Below are positions 11,846 through 23,040 of a DNA stretch of 64,000 bases, piece by piece. The DNA comes from Inia geoffrensis (lineage: Eukaryota; Chordata; Mammalia; Artiodactyla; Iniidae). The stretch's first letter is position 1, and each line of letters begins with the position of its first letter. The position numbers and the translations under genes are program-made. The notes below the pieces were generated by a model. That model had not been told where the DNA came from, searched no databases, and saw only the letters and a program-made list of their open reading frames with translations. The stretch lies in assembly GCA_036417435.1 (NCBI GenBank), contig CM070904.1, positions 127,596,695 through 127,660,694 of the forward strand, read 5' to 3'.

Positions 11846-12109
11846 GAAGAAGAAAAAGAAAGGAAAGCAGGAAGGATGGGAGGGATAGAGGAAGGGAATG
11901 TGTGTCCCTGCTCTCTGGTGGCTCAGAATTTATATGGAGGGACAGAACACTGTTCAAAGCCAGCCTAAGGACGCTTGCAAAAGCATCATCTAAATGAAGA
12001 GCATACCTGCAAGTTACCTGGGTACAGGTAAGCAGAAGGAGCTCAGAGTAAGCAGCAGGGGTAACTTTGCCCGAGGAAGGGGGACAGGCATCCCTCACTA
12101 CGTGAACTT

Positions 12110-12237
12110 AGAAATGAGACAGATTATATGGGAACATATGTATAACTGATTCACTTTGTTATAAAGCAGAAACTAACACACCATTGTAAAGCAATTATAC
12201 TCCAATAAAGATGTAAAATAAATAAATAAATAAATAA
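12110..12237 (+). mobile_element. L1 3' end with AAAT tail
   Basis: The end of an artiodactyl-type L1 is recognised by ATAAAGCAGAAACTAACACA, AAGCAATTATACTCCAATAA and an (AAAT)n tail. A SINE follows directly in the tail. Confidence 0.75.
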
Positions 12238-12430
12238 GGGCTTCCCTGGTGGCGCAGTGGTTGAGAGCCCGCCTGCCAATGCAGGGGACACGGGTTCGTG
12301 CCCCGGTCCGGGAGGATCCCACATGCCGCGGAGCGGCTGGGCCCGTGAGCCATGGCCGCTGAGCCTGCGCGTCCAGAGTCTGTGCTCCGCAGCGGGAGAG
12401 GCCACAGCAGTGAGAGGCCCGCGTAACGAA
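12238..12430 (+). mobile_element. Cetacean tRNA-derived SINE
   Basis: This is a full-length body starting GGGCTTCCCTGGTGGCGCAG with a clear B box (GGTTCGTGCCCC). It ends CGTAACG before an A/T-rich tail that merges with AAAT repeats to about 12465. It appears to have inserted into the tail of the L1 at 12110-12237, so no clean duplication can be read. Confidence 0.9.
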
Positions 12431-12837
12431 AAAAATAAAATAAAAATAAATAAATAATAAAAATGGGCAAAAAAAGAAATGAGACAGATTTGGGTGTCAG
12501 GCGCCGAAGCCATTCAGTACACAAGCTCTCTTTGCAAGAACCCATGGGGAGGCTGAGGCATTAAGGGCGCTGCCCAAGGCCACACAGCTTTAGTGGCAAA
12601 GCTGAGCGTAGAACTCTTTCCGCTCCACTCTGCACCAGCTTTGATTCATCAGAGAGGCTGTTACCATCATCGGGGATGCTTGGTGTGGGTGGAGGGATTT
12701 CAGGAGAAACCTCTCCTTCCACTTAGACTCTCATCTTCCCTGGACCCTAGGAAGGAGCTCGGTGTCTGGGGGCTGGTTTGAAACGCTCCATTTCCAGACA
12801 CATTGTGGTACCGAATCTCTGTTCTCACCTGTTCCAG

Positions 12838-12951
12838 GCCCCGGGACTGTCGACAGCCAAGGGCAGATTGAGTTTCTCAGGTGCTACGCCACACTGAAGA
12901 CCAAATCCCAGACCAAATTCTACCTGGAGTTCCACTCGAGCTGCTTGGAGA
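12838..12951 (+). CDS. INPP5D: INPP5D coding exon, C2 domain start
   Basis: The acceptor is ttccag at 12832-12837 and the donor gtatgt. The 114-bp exon encodes PGTVDSQGQIEFLRCYATL and KFYLEFHSSCLE, the first strands of the C2 domain. In SHIP1 this domain follows the phosphatase, binds PI(3,4)P2 and allosterically raises activity. The exon ends on the first base of a Ser codon. Confidence 0.95.
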
Positions 12952-14280
12952 GTATGTGCTTGCTGAACTGCCTCTTAGGGGGACAGGCACGGCTCTTCCA
13001 CAAAAGCCTTGTCATTGATGGTGCTTTTCTCCGCTCTCTGGGAAAGACTACGGGTCAGCCTCAAAGGGGGGGTCACAGAGTGGGGCTGCAGGTAGATGGC
13101 ACAAGGAGACACCCAGTTAACTACAGGGGCCCCCAGTATCCCACGATACTGCTGCCCTGGCCCCAGGGATGGGTCAGTCACTGGTGCACAGACCCCTCGG
13201 CCCCTTGTGGGCAGCTGGGCAGCTGGACCCTCTCCTTGCCTCTCCGGGCAGAGTTTAGCCCACTCGAGGGTTCTCCAAGCCGGGCCTCCAACTCAACCAG
13301 AGGATCTTGGGCAAAGGTCCAGAGATTGTGGAGGCCAGCGCCGGGGCCAGAGCAGCTGCTGATAATCGCTTGTTCTTCCGCGGGGTCCTCTGCTCTTTGC
13401 TACATCACAGGCATCTTTCTCAGGTGGTCTAAGCATCCAAAAGCAAACTAGAGATGGACGGCCACCCAACAGCCAGCAGCAGTTCGCACAAACTGTGTTT
13501 AGGAAACACCCTTTCTAGGTGACATTTCTAGGCATATTGTCTAAAGCTGTTCCACGGTGAGGGCATCTGTGTGGTTTCTAGCTCTCCTTGCTGAGATGGC
13601 CGGGGGTTGGGGGGGGCGGCGGGGGGAGAGGCTGGCAAATCAACACCACAGAAGGAGGCATTTTGTGACGGGATGACAGATGCTTCCAGAAATTGGGAAC
13701 TGGACCACCTGTGCCACCAGCTGCAGTGTTGCCCCGCCCTCTTTCCTCCTCAGGCCCAGCCTGGGCTGGTGACAGATCCGCCTTCTCCAGGAAGTCTCCA
13801 GGTCCCAGTTCACCCAGCAAGGGCAGAGCACTTCCAAAAATGATGAGGATTTTTGTGCGGGTGTTTTAAATAAAATATCAAGGCATTTGCATACATTTCT
13901 ATGGAAACAGCATATTAGGAAGCTTAAATTAGCATTTCAAAAGGCTGCTATCTTGAGTGGGAGGAACCATCATGTTTCCTAATCTCCTTCCTTGCCGGTG
14001 ATGTGATGATTTCTTTGTTGCCTGGTTTGTTGCAAAGTGGAGCCAAAAAGGAGGGGAATCTCTGAGTCTCCTAAAAATAATTAGACCCTGTTGGCAGATG
14101 ACCATCCCCTGCACCAAAACAGAATCCCCAGCAAGCCTGACTCCTAAACGATGCTGTGGCCCCTACAGACACAAGAGGAAGGAGGGTGTCCTCACTGGTC
14201 CTGGTGGGACAACCCAAGGAGCCTTCTCTGTCTGGTTCTTGTGCTGTTTTCTGAAAGCCAGCCTTCTTATCCTCGGACAG
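12952..14280 (+). other. INPP5D intron, no gene seen
   Basis: Unique-looking intron with a short G/C-rich run near 13603-13630. No mobile element or exon was recognised. Confidence 0.5.
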
Positions 14281-14363
14281 GTTTCGTCAAGAGTCAGGAA
14301 GGAGACAATGAAGAAGGAAGTGAAGGGGAGCTGGTAGTGAAGTTTGGCGAGACCCTTCCGAAG
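14281..14363 (+). CDS. INPP5D: INPP5D coding exon, C2 domain
   Basis: The acceptor is ggacag and the donor gtaatt. The 83-bp exon completes a Ser codon and ends on a whole Lys codon. It encodes FVKSQEGDNEEGSEGELVVK and FGETLPK, an acidic loop and strand of the C2 domain. The donor is weaker than its neighbours (AAG|gtaatt). Confidence 0.95.
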
Positions 14364-15459
14364 GTAATTCAAGAACAGGGAGGATTTTACGTTCGTCAGC
14401 CAGCGGTGCTGGCCAGTGGCGGAGCTCCGGCCAGGCCTGACCAGAGCGGGTGGGAATCCCACGGGCCAAAATAGGAGAGGCTGCCTCTCTTTCAAGGCGG
14501 CTTATGATGCTCTTCCCAGCAGTGGTTAAACGTGGGCCTGAGCCTAGTGGCCCCAATATTCCTAAATGCATTTCGATTCCCCTGATGGATTGTGGAAGGG
14601 ATCTAGAGGGCGCCTTATCTGACCAGGTGACTTTACAGAGAAAGGACTGGAGGCAGATCCCAGAGAGGCTTGTTCATGGTCACGCGGCTGCAGTGACGTT
14701 CTGGAACTTTCTGAATGGAGATAGAGTCCATCCTGTCAGTCAGCATGCACCCAGAGGCCTGCACAAGGGGTGTCTTGGTATCTGTGGATGGGAAGGAAAG
14801 GGGCAGCCTGGGACCTTTTCATTAGGCCTTACTGTGTTGGGGTCTGCATGAGGAAGGCTTAAGGTGTGAGAAGGTCACAAGTTGTAGCCAGCGTGTAGGA
14901 GTGAATCCAGGATGTGTGTCTGTCCCTCGCTGAGCCACCCTTCAACAACCCACAGGACAGTCCAGGCCCGTGCGAGGGGCTCCGCTGCAAGTGGACACAG
15001 GCCTTCTCCTGCCCAGATGGAGGGCAGGCCCCATGGTGCCCCCTTCAATGCAGCTCCACGCCAGGAGGGAGCCGAGGAGAGGGCTGTACCCTGCTGGGGG
15101 GCAGGGAGTGGGGTGCGTTCAGACCTGGCTCCTGGTCCCACCAGAGTCTGTGTATCGGCCCGGCCCCCTCCCCCTTGGACCTGGGGTGGGCAGAGGAAGG
15201 GCAGGGAGGCAGCAGGGTGAGGCATGTTTGGAGTCAGGCCCTCTCCCTGGGGCCGGGGCACAGTGTGACGGGGTTAACCCCGCCTTGCTGTGCAGGGTGG
15301 ACACATGGGTTCCTTCCTACTCTCTAGGGGCAAGAAAATCAGGGATTCGAATTTGTTTAAAAAGAATGTCTACAGTCCTTTTTCCCACGCATTCCCCTCC
15401 TCTGGGCTGGCAACCCTCACCCACCTGTCCAAGCTAATCCTGTGCCCTTCTCTCTGCAG
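14364..15459 (+). other. INPP5D intron, no gene seen
   Basis: A 1.1-kb unique intron. No repeat family, exon or RNA gene was recognised. Confidence 0.5.
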
Positions 15460-15547
15460 CTGAAGCCCATCATCTCTGACCCCGAGTACCTGCTGGACCA
15501 GCACATCCTGATAAGCATTAAGTCCTCTGACAGTGACGAATCCTACG
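15460..15547 (+). CDS. INPP5D: INPP5D coding exon, C2 domain
   Basis: The acceptor is ctgcag and the donor gtaagg. The 88-bp exon starts on a whole Leu codon and ends after the first base of Gly. It encodes LKPIISDPEYLLDQHILISI and KSSDSDESY, an almost invariant part of the SHIP1 C2 domain. Confidence 0.96.
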
Positions 15548-15779
15548 GTAAGGGTCCCAGGACAGGGGCTGCAGGTGCCACACCTGCCGATCGAGACCTC
15601 TGATGTAAGGGAGGCAGTGGTATCTCCTTCACAAAAGCCCACCAGCTGCTCCTTTCCCTATCCCGGTGCTGCCGGAGGGACAGTTACTGGAAAGCTCTCC
15701 TTCCGACCCCATCAGGCTCCTGGGACTGACAGCAAGCAGTCACAACACCTCCCATCTATGGAGCCGTTCGTGTGTCAGA

Positions 15780-15935
15780 TTCTCTGCTAGGCGCTTACAC
15801 GTATTACTTGATTTATCCTCACATGACCTTGTGAAGCCGATATTATCCTCTCAGTTAGTCGATAAGTAAACTGAGGCTCAGCAAGGTGAAGTGACTTGCC
15901 TAAGTCACACAGGTTGTAACTGGCTGAGCCCTATT
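15780..15935 (-). mobile_element. MIR-like ancient SINE
   Basis: The plus strand carries the MIR landmark AAACTGAGGCTCAGCAAGG followed by AAGTGACTTGCC and CACACAGG. This corresponds to the complement of a MIR core. It is old and partial. Confidence 0.6.
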
Positions 15936-16884
15936 TTGAAACCGGGTCTTCCCGGCATTGCTCAGTGCCCAGACCAGGCAGGCTTGAGAACGCCTGTGGC
16001 CCCAGTAACTGACCTCCTAGAGAGACACCATCTTCTGTAAAACCTTCAGCCTGTCCATGGCTCCAGGTTTGCCCTTGCCCTTGGTACATGCAGCGCAGCT
16101 AGAGCGTGGAGTGAGGGGACAGGTAGCCAGAGAGAGTCTGGAGCCAGGTCCATACAAGCCAGGCTAGGGGTAGATGTCGTATCCTGGGGACGGAAGGGAG
16201 CCGCAGAAGAGTCAGGCCAGATGGTAACACTGTCAGCGTTGCATCTTAGGAATGTGTGTTTGCGGTGATCAACACGAGAGGTGAGGGAGCCAGGGTGAAA
16301 GTAGCGATGGTTAAAAAAAAAAAAAAAAAAAAATGGAGAGACAGGTTAAAATTGAGAGGTACTGAGAAGGGAAATTGTTTGACCACGGGAATCGGGGGAA
16401 GAGGGTCGAGGGTGGCCCTGAACCTGTGGTTTGAGTTGCTGGGGTTAATGTTTCCGTGTCCTGAACTGGGCTGGCTGTGGTGAGAAGCAGGCAAAGGAGA
16501 CTAAAACGGTTCAGCCAGAGAAGTGGGAGGAACGCCAAAGACTGAGGTCGGGGACGTGGTCAGAGCTGGTCAAGACGACGTGGTTGTGATAGCAAATGTG
16601 GCCGAGGGATCCAACCAGATAAAGACCAGTGTCCTGCAGACAGGGGGACCTGGGGACTTGTGGGCTTGGGAGAGCCGTGTGCACGGCGAGGGAGTGAGCG
16701 GGGGTGGGGAGGCCGAGGGCATGAGAGACCAGGATGTGCAGCTGGGTCCAGGGAGGGTGTTTGTTTTCAATGGAAGGAATTTGAGGGGGGTTAATGCTGA
16801 TCAGTGGAAGCCGGGAACCAGAAAGAGGCTACAGACAGGAAGCGTGCCCATGTGTGTCTGTCACCCACGGTGCAGGCTCTGGAT

Positions 16885-17010
16885 GTAGGTACCATCACCA
16901 CCCTCATTGCAGAGGTGGGAAAATGAAGTGACTTGTCCAAGGTCACACAGCCACTGAGTGAGTTTGACAAGCTGCTGTGTGACCTTGGACTTGAACCCAG
17001 GCAGCCCAGC
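16885..17010 (-). mobile_element. MIR-like ancient SINE
   Basis: The MIR-type text GGTGGGAAAATGAAGTGACT, CCAAGGTCACACAGCC and a trailing TTGAACCCAGGCAGC are recognisable. The copy is degraded. Confidence 0.6.
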
Positions 17011-17524
17011 TCCAGAATCGTGCCCTCCACTCCCTCCCAGTGCAGCACTGGGAAGAGGGTCCCTGCGCCAGGGCAGGGGCGGGCAGAGCCCGAGGACTGT
17101 GATGGAGCAAAGAGAGAGGATCCACGTGGGTGCCAGGGTGTCGGGAGGTTTGCTGGCAGGAAACGGGAACACAGGTCTGACGGTTCCATTTTCTTTTCAA
17201 ACACTGTAGTTCTCCTTTGTCTCCTCCTCTTGGTATTCATACTGACAAACAGCATATCATACTAATAACTAGGAAAAAAAATCATCCAGCAGTCTGATTC
17301 CTTGCTACAGCAATCATTTTTATTTTGCTTTCACACTTCCGTGTTTATCCGTAGGCACGCATAGATTTCTATATGAATAATTATCACAGAGACACCATTT
17401 ATATTCTGCTTTCCTCACCTGGTATTAGATGATACACATTTTCCATGATCCTCCAACCCAGCCTTCATGATGGTTGCTTTTAACGGCTTCATAACATTCC
17501 ATGGATTTACTATATCCTCGTTTT

Positions 17525-17738
17525 GTTTTTGTGTGTGTGTGTGTGTGTGGTACGCGGGCCTCTCACTGTTGTGGCCTCTCCCTCTGCGGAGCACAGGCTC
17601 CGTACGTGCAGGCTCAGCGGCCATGGCTCACGGGCCCAGCCGCTCCGCGGCACGTGGGATCTTCCCGGTCCGGGGCACGAACCCGTTTCCCCTGCATCGG
17701 CAGGCGGACTCTCAACCACTGCGCCACCAGGGAAGCCC
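17525..17738 (-). mobile_element. Cetacean tRNA-derived SINE, minus strand
   Basis: This is the complement of the family consensus, ending GCCACCAGGGAAGCCC. The tail has turned into a (TG)n run at about 17529-17549. Target-site duplications TATCCTC[G/A]TTTT lie at 17513-17524 and 17739-17750, with one mismatch. Confidence 0.92.
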
Positions 17739-17840
17739 TATCCTCATTTTTTAAAGTACTCCTTATTACTACTATTGAGGCTCTGCAAATTATTTTTGTT
17801 AGTGTTATCAACAATGCTGAGATGGAGCTCTTTGTGGACA

Positions 17841-18570
17841 TTTTTATTTTTTATTGAGGTATAGTTGATTTACAATGAGTTAGTTTCTGATGTATAGCAA
17901 AGTGATTCAGTTTTATATGTGTGTATATATATATATTCTTTTTCATATTGTTTTCCATTATGGTTTATTATAGGATATTGAATATAGGTCCCTGTGCTAT
18001 TCAGTAGGACCTTGCTGTTTATCCATTTTATATATAGTATCAATAGTTTACATCTGCTAATCCCAAACTCCTAATTTATCCCTCCCCCACCCCTTTTGGT
18101 AAGCGTAAGTTTGTTTTCTATGTGAGTCTATTGCTGTTTCGTAAATAAGTTCATTTGTATCATCTTTTAGATTCCACATATAAGTTATAAGTGATATCAT
18201 ATGATATTTGTCTCTGACTTCACTCAGTATGATAATCTCTAGGTCCATCCTTGTTGCTGCAAATGGCATTATTTCTTTTTTTTTATGGCTCAGTAGTATT
18301 CCATTGTGCACGTATACCACATCTTTATCCGTTCGTCTGTCGACGGCCATTTAGGTTGCTTCCATGTCTTGGCTATTGTAAATAGTGCTGCTATGAACAC
18401 TGCGGTGCATGTATGTTTTCGAATTAGCGTTTTCTCCGGATATATGCCCAGGAGTGGCACCGCTGGATCACGTGGCAACTCTATTTTTAGTTTTTTTAAG
18501 GAACCTCCATACTGTTTTCCCTAGCGGCTGCACCAATTTACATTCCCACCAACAGTGGAGGAGGGTTCTC
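17841..18570 (-). mobile_element. L1 3'-end fragment, ORF2 C-terminus and 3'UTR
   Basis: On the minus strand the segment encodes degraded ORF2 C-terminal text ([26 protein letters not shown]) and continues into the artiodactyl L1 3'UTR, whose complement begins TTTATTGAGGTATAGTTGAT at about 17851. It is 5'-truncated and broken by stops. Confidence 0.85.
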
Positions 18571-18789
18571 TTTTCTTCCTTGTGGACACCTTTTATTTTA
18601 CTTTGGCTACATTTGTTATTCTTTTGGGTGGTCTCTTTAGGGCAAGTTCCCATGTCTGCTGGCTAAAGGGTATACATACGTGTGTGGTTGTTGGTGCTCG
18701 GCACCCAACTGATGGCTGTGAAAGCTCCGTCTTGCCTTGTGGACTTTGCCACATCCCAGTGTACAGGTTTCCCCAGATCCTTGCTGGCA

Positions 18790-19320
18790 CTAGGTATCCT
18801 TTGCTTCTGCTTTTGTTAATTTCATGTCTGTGAGAGAGTCTCTTACTGCTGCCTTAGTTTGCATTTTTGATGGCTCAGCAGACTGAACTAGTTTCCATGT
18901 ACTGAAATCAACCATCTATGCCTGTTTTTGTGGAAAATGTCTGTGGGGTTATCTGCCCATTTATCTGCTGGAGATTTGATTTTGAGGAGTTCAGATAAAA
19001 TACCCTCTGTGTGAAGCTGGCTGCAACTAATGTTCCCACTCAAGTCCTCTTTCCATTTTTGTTTTTTCTCTGTGCAGAAGTTTTAAACTTTTCTATCCTG
19101 TCAGTGTTGTTTTGTCATTTCTCACACTGCTTCAAACCTTGGGAAGTTATTCCTTCCAGCAATCAGATTAGTATTTAATTCTGCTTTTCTGCCGGATTTT
19201 CTATGACTGACTTTATTTTATATCCACTACTCTGCGTGGAGTTCATTTTGCTGTAAGGTTTGAGATGTTTTCCCCAAATTGCTGAGGAGTTGTTCTGAAA
19301 GTTTTGTTTCATAATCCCTG
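18790..19320 (-). mobile_element. Probable older L1 fragment
   Basis: The plus strand holds degraded complements of L1 ORF2 and flank, such as TTAGTTTGCATTTTTGATGG and TCTCTGTGCAGAAGTTTT. Divergence is high and borders are approximate. Confidence 0.45.
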
Positions 19321-19464
19321 CCTTGACCATTGTCGCAAAGGACCGTCTCTGGGCGGGAGGGCTAAGTCTCCAGGCCAAATGCATGGTGTTTCTCCGGTGA
19401 AATGGCAGGGCTGGGTTGGGGGAGGGGGTGTCTTGACATGACTACTGTCTCCCCACCTCCCCAG

Positions 19465-19614
19465 GCGAGGGCTGCATTGCTCTACGGTTAGAGGCCACGG
19501 AAACTCAGCTCCCCATCTACACGCCTCTCACCCACCACGGAGAGATGATGGGTCACTTCCGGGGGGAGATTAAGCTGCAGACCTCCCAAGGCAAGAAGAG
19601 GGAGAAACTCTATG
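19465..19614 (+). CDS. INPP5D: INPP5D coding exon, C2 domain end
   Basis: The acceptor is ccccag and the donor gtacgt. The 150-bp exon encodes EGCIALRLEATETQLPIYTP then LTHHGEMMGHFRGEIKLQTS, the last strands of the C2 domain. It ends after the first base of Asp in KLYD. The segment GEMMGHFRGE differs slightly from remembered human text, as expected between species. Confidence 0.95.
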
Positions 19615-20720
19615 GTACGTGGACACGACCCCTCCCCTGCTCCCGCTTCAGTGCTGCTGGGTCGGGGCCAGGAACGGAATAGTCTCTCCGCTGCGGCCTC
19701 AGACAGAAATGCAGCATCGGAGCGGATCTCAGAGGCAACCTGGCCCAACCCTTAGCAGGTTCGAGAATTTCCCTACAGAACCACAACACCTCACAGCCAC
19801 AGTCACCCTTGCCTGGCCGCAGTCTTTCTTCCTTTTCACACAGGCAAGAGGCCATTTTTTCCTTCTCCTCTTTGCTTTACTTCTTGCTCAAAAGCACTCA
19901 AATAACGATGCCTAAAATGCGTTGGGCTTTAATTTTCTACTTGATCTATGAAATGATCAACTTGTAAGCGTTGTCTCATCTCTCACCATAGCTCTGAGAG
20001 CCAGGTGCTACCCTTGTTCGGTAGATCAGGAAACTGAGGCACAGAGAGGTCAAGTGACTGGCTGAAGGTCACACACCGAGTAAGTGGCTGGCCCAAGGGG
20101 AAAGTGCAGTTTCACTCACGCAAATTGGTGAAGGTGATGGGGTCCCCCCTCTCACACAAACAGTGAGACAGCAAGATGTGGGACGGTCTGACACCCCCTG
20201 CTCGTGGGAAGGCCCTGGGCCATCATGGGTGTTGCCTCCCTTGGATGGGGCTCCTCCTCTGCCCTCTGGGGGCCCCTTTCTCTAGCAGGATCTAGACCTG
20301 AGGGGGACTTGGCACCCCTGCAACCATAGCCAGAGTCAGATATGAAGACGGGGTCCCAGTTCCCCATGAAGCTCGTGAACAGGTTGGCTTTGGGCACCAA
20401 ATGCTCCTGTGTTTCTTTTATTTAGATCTGCCAAGAAATATTTGTCTGTTTTATCCCCTGCTGACACCAACAAGTTGGAAATGTTGCATGAAATGACAAC
20501 TCTGGGTCACACATGCCAACTCTCCTCCCTCTGGAGCCATGCAGGCATAACTAATCCATCACCGAACTCACACAAGGTCTCAGAATCTGCCCCCAGGCAG
20601 CCATTATTCACTTTCCAGCTTCCGCTTGCCAGGGGAAACCTCTCTGCCATCCTGGCCCAAATCCTGGGAGCTGGGCCCTTGCATGCTCTCACATGCTCTT
20701 TCCTGGCCCTTTTCTTGCAG
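19615..20720 (+). other. INPP5D intron with a MIR-like piece
   Basis: Around 19985-20100 the text GATCAGGAAACTGAGGCACA, GGTCAAGTGACTGG and GGTCACACACCG marks a MIR-type ancient SINE. The rest is unique intron. Confidence 0.55.
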
Positions 20721-20817
20721 ACTTTGTGAAGACAGAGCGGGATGAGTCCAGTGCACCCAAGTCCCTGAAGAGCCTCACCAGCCAGGACCCCATGAAGCAG
20801 TGGGAACCTGCCAACAG
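20721..20817 (+). CDS. INPP5D: INPP5D coding exon, C2-to-tail linker
   Basis: The acceptor is ttgcag and the donor gtagag. The 97-bp exon encodes DFVKTERDESSAPKSLKSLT and SQDPMKQWEPAN, closing the C2 domain and opening the disordered tail. It ends after two bases of an Arg codon. Confidence 0.95.
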
Positions 20818-22773
20818 GTAGAGGGGGGAGGTGGGGGGGAGGGTGTTGCCAGGGCTTCACTGCAAGCTAGCGTGGCTTTGCAGACCCAGGACTGGGAGTG
20901 GGGAACTGGAGCAGAGAGAAAGCAAGGACCCAGAGGGAAAGAAAGCGCTGGCCACGAAAAGCCTGTCATGCTTCCAGCTCCGAGGCTTCTAACCACAAAC
21001 CCCTGGTGTGACTACAACAAGGCCAGGGAGGCTCTTCTGTGCTGCAGAGTTCGGTTCAGTTCAACAAACACTGGCTGAGCACTTCCAGGTGTCGGGTTCT
21101 AGAGAAACCAAGGCAAATTAGGTGGAGTCCCTGCCTTAGGAAGGTACATCCTACTAGGAAGACGCCCAGTCCAGGAGGCAGCAGCCCCAGAGATGGTCGC
21201 ATGGAACAGCTGCAGTATTTCCTGAGGACCAGGGATATCAGCAGCCATGGCTCCAGGGCTAAAAGCCCCACCCTGTGACTAAGGCGGAAAAGCATCGTGG
21301 GGAAGTGCGTGCAGGCTGCCCTTGGCAGAGACTGGGCTGGGGAGAATCTAGACATCAAAGTCTGGATTACGAGGGAGACAGCAGCCCCCAAATAGCAGGG
21401 TTACCACAGCTCACTGATACGGTCTCGAGTTCAAGCCAGTGAGGTTTGTCATGGTGTCCACGCCAGCTCACCTGCCAAGGGGGCAAAGCCGTGCCAGGTA
21501 GCCGAGCGAAATCCCAAAAGCCACCGCCAAGCTCAGCTTATTCCTCTCCTCCTTTCAGCCCCCGCTACCTGCCCCTCCAGCCCTCGCCCGCCCCAGCCCC
21601 CCTCCCCATGCACAGCAACTCCCAGCCCCTCCAGCCTCTGACAGTAGCCCTAGGCATGAAACTATCCCTTTCAATCTTTTTCGCCTACTACAACCCCCTC
21701 GATGAAAGCACTGCAGCTCTCAAATGTCTGCTTGACTCGAGAATCAGGATCAGTGTAGGTCAACAACAAAGTATTTTCCATTTTGGACCAGCATTAGAAC
21801 TAACACTTACTTCTGAAGCAGGCTCAATGGATGGGAGCGGGATGTGCTCAGAAACAGGCTGGCTGAGCACACGGGAGCTGGGGAGCGTGTGTTACAAACT
21901 ATATATGCAGAACTCTACTTACTAGTTAGTTCTCCCGAGAGCGCCATCTTACAAGGAAGGACGACACTCCTGTCACCAAGAGGCAGCACAGTGTGTGTCT
22001 CAGGGTCACCTCACCAGGTCTGGCCAGCCCCTCGACAGCTGTCAGCTGACTCCCCCACCAGTCGAGGCTGCAGCCTTGACTTCTGTGACCTCCATGCTCA
22101 TCTTTCCAAACACCCGCATGGCTGTCTCCATCCTGATGCCTCACAGACGTGCAAGCCGGCTGTCCCAGATGGAACTCTCCATTTACCACCAACACCCTAC
22201 CACCACCGACAACCCCCATAGTCACTCAGCCCTGCCGTCCATGCCAGCCTCTCATTCCATTCTGCCCACTTGCTCACAGGCCTTCAGACTGTTGCTGGGA
22301 CAGGTCAACCCCTCATACCACAGGGCCTTTGCACTTACTGCTTCTCCCCTCCCTCCCTTCTCAGAGAGGCCCTCACGGGCCACCCTACGCCCAGGTGGTC
22401 CCAACCCTAGCCTGTCTATCTCTGCTCCTTTTGTTACTCTCAGTCAGACTTGAGCAGTGTATAAATATCTTGTCTCTCAGGCATGGAGCTTGTTTTGTTT
22501 GTCTCCCCATCATACGTTGGTTCCACGAGACCAGAGACTGTGGCTGTCTCATTTATAACCATATTTCCTCCTATTCTTCCTGGTGTTACCAGGCACTCAG
22601 TAACTATTTTGTTGTATGAATAAATGAATGAATGAATGAATGAACAAATGAATCCACCACCCCAGAAGTGAAGGAGTTGAGGAGAGCCCGAGGGGGAATC
22701 AGAGGACACTCTCCTCAGGCTGGTGCTGACCTGGAGGAGCCCTGAGGTGTGACTTTTTGTGTCTCCCCCACAG
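20818..22773 (+). other. INPP5D intron with an L2 3' end
   Basis: The first 1.2 kb shows nothing recognisable. The last 700 bp are an L2 element, followed by the acceptor cccacag. Confidence 0.5.
22040..22655 (+). mobile_element. L2 3'-end fragment with GAAT tail
   Basis: This is classical L2 3'-region text: CTCACAGGCCTTCAGACTG, CAGGGCCTTTGCACTTACTG, ACCAGGCACTCAGTAACTAT, then a short (GAAT)n at about 22618-22653. It is ancient and non-coding. Confidence 0.75.
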
Positions 22774-23040
22774 GGTCCCTCCATGCGGTGGCTCCAGCAT
22801 CACTGAAATCATCAACCCCAACTACATGGGCGTGGGGGCATTCGGGCACATGAAGCAGACCCCGTCCCCCGATCAGCAGCCCACCGCCTGGAGCTACGAC
22901 CAGCCGCTCAAGGACTCCTCCCTGGGGCCTGGAAGGGGGGAGAGCCCTCCGACACCGCCCTCCCAACCGCCCGTATCACCCAAGAAGTTTTCATCATCGA
23001 CAGCAACACGGGGCCCCTGCCTCAGGACACAGGAGCCAAG
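22774..23040 (+). CDS. INPP5D: INPP5D coding exon, NPNY motif and PxxP tail
   Basis: The acceptor is ccacag and the donor gtgagc. The 267-bp exon holds EIINPNYMGVG, with NPNY at 22814-22825. Phosphorylation of this Tyr lets PTB-domain partners such as SHC bind. The exon then carries SH3-type proline runs (ESPPTPPSQPPVSPKK). After MGVG the sequence reads AFGHMKQT, a few residues shorter than the human text I remember. It ends after two bases of an Arg codon. Confidence 0.94.

Larger units (their letters stand above)
10165..12837 (+). other. INPP5D intron with L1 and SINE insertions
   Basis: The intron holds an old L1 3' end (about 11400-11845), a younger L1 3' end (about 12110-12237) and a tRNA SINE (12238-12430). 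The stretch from 10165 to 11400 shows nothing recognisable. Confidence 0.55.
15548..19464 (+). other. INPP5D intron, repeat-rich
   Basis: This 3.9-kb intron contains two MIR-like segments, an A21 run (16312-16332), a minus-strand SINE and two minus-strand L1 pieces, listed separately. The stretch from 15930 to 16880 holds no recognised feature apart from the A-run. Confidence 0.55.

Noticed and set aside
12151..12545. Frames with AMAHGPSRSAA-like peptides repeated across the window
   Set aside because: All are translations of the tRNA-derived SINE family, not proteins.
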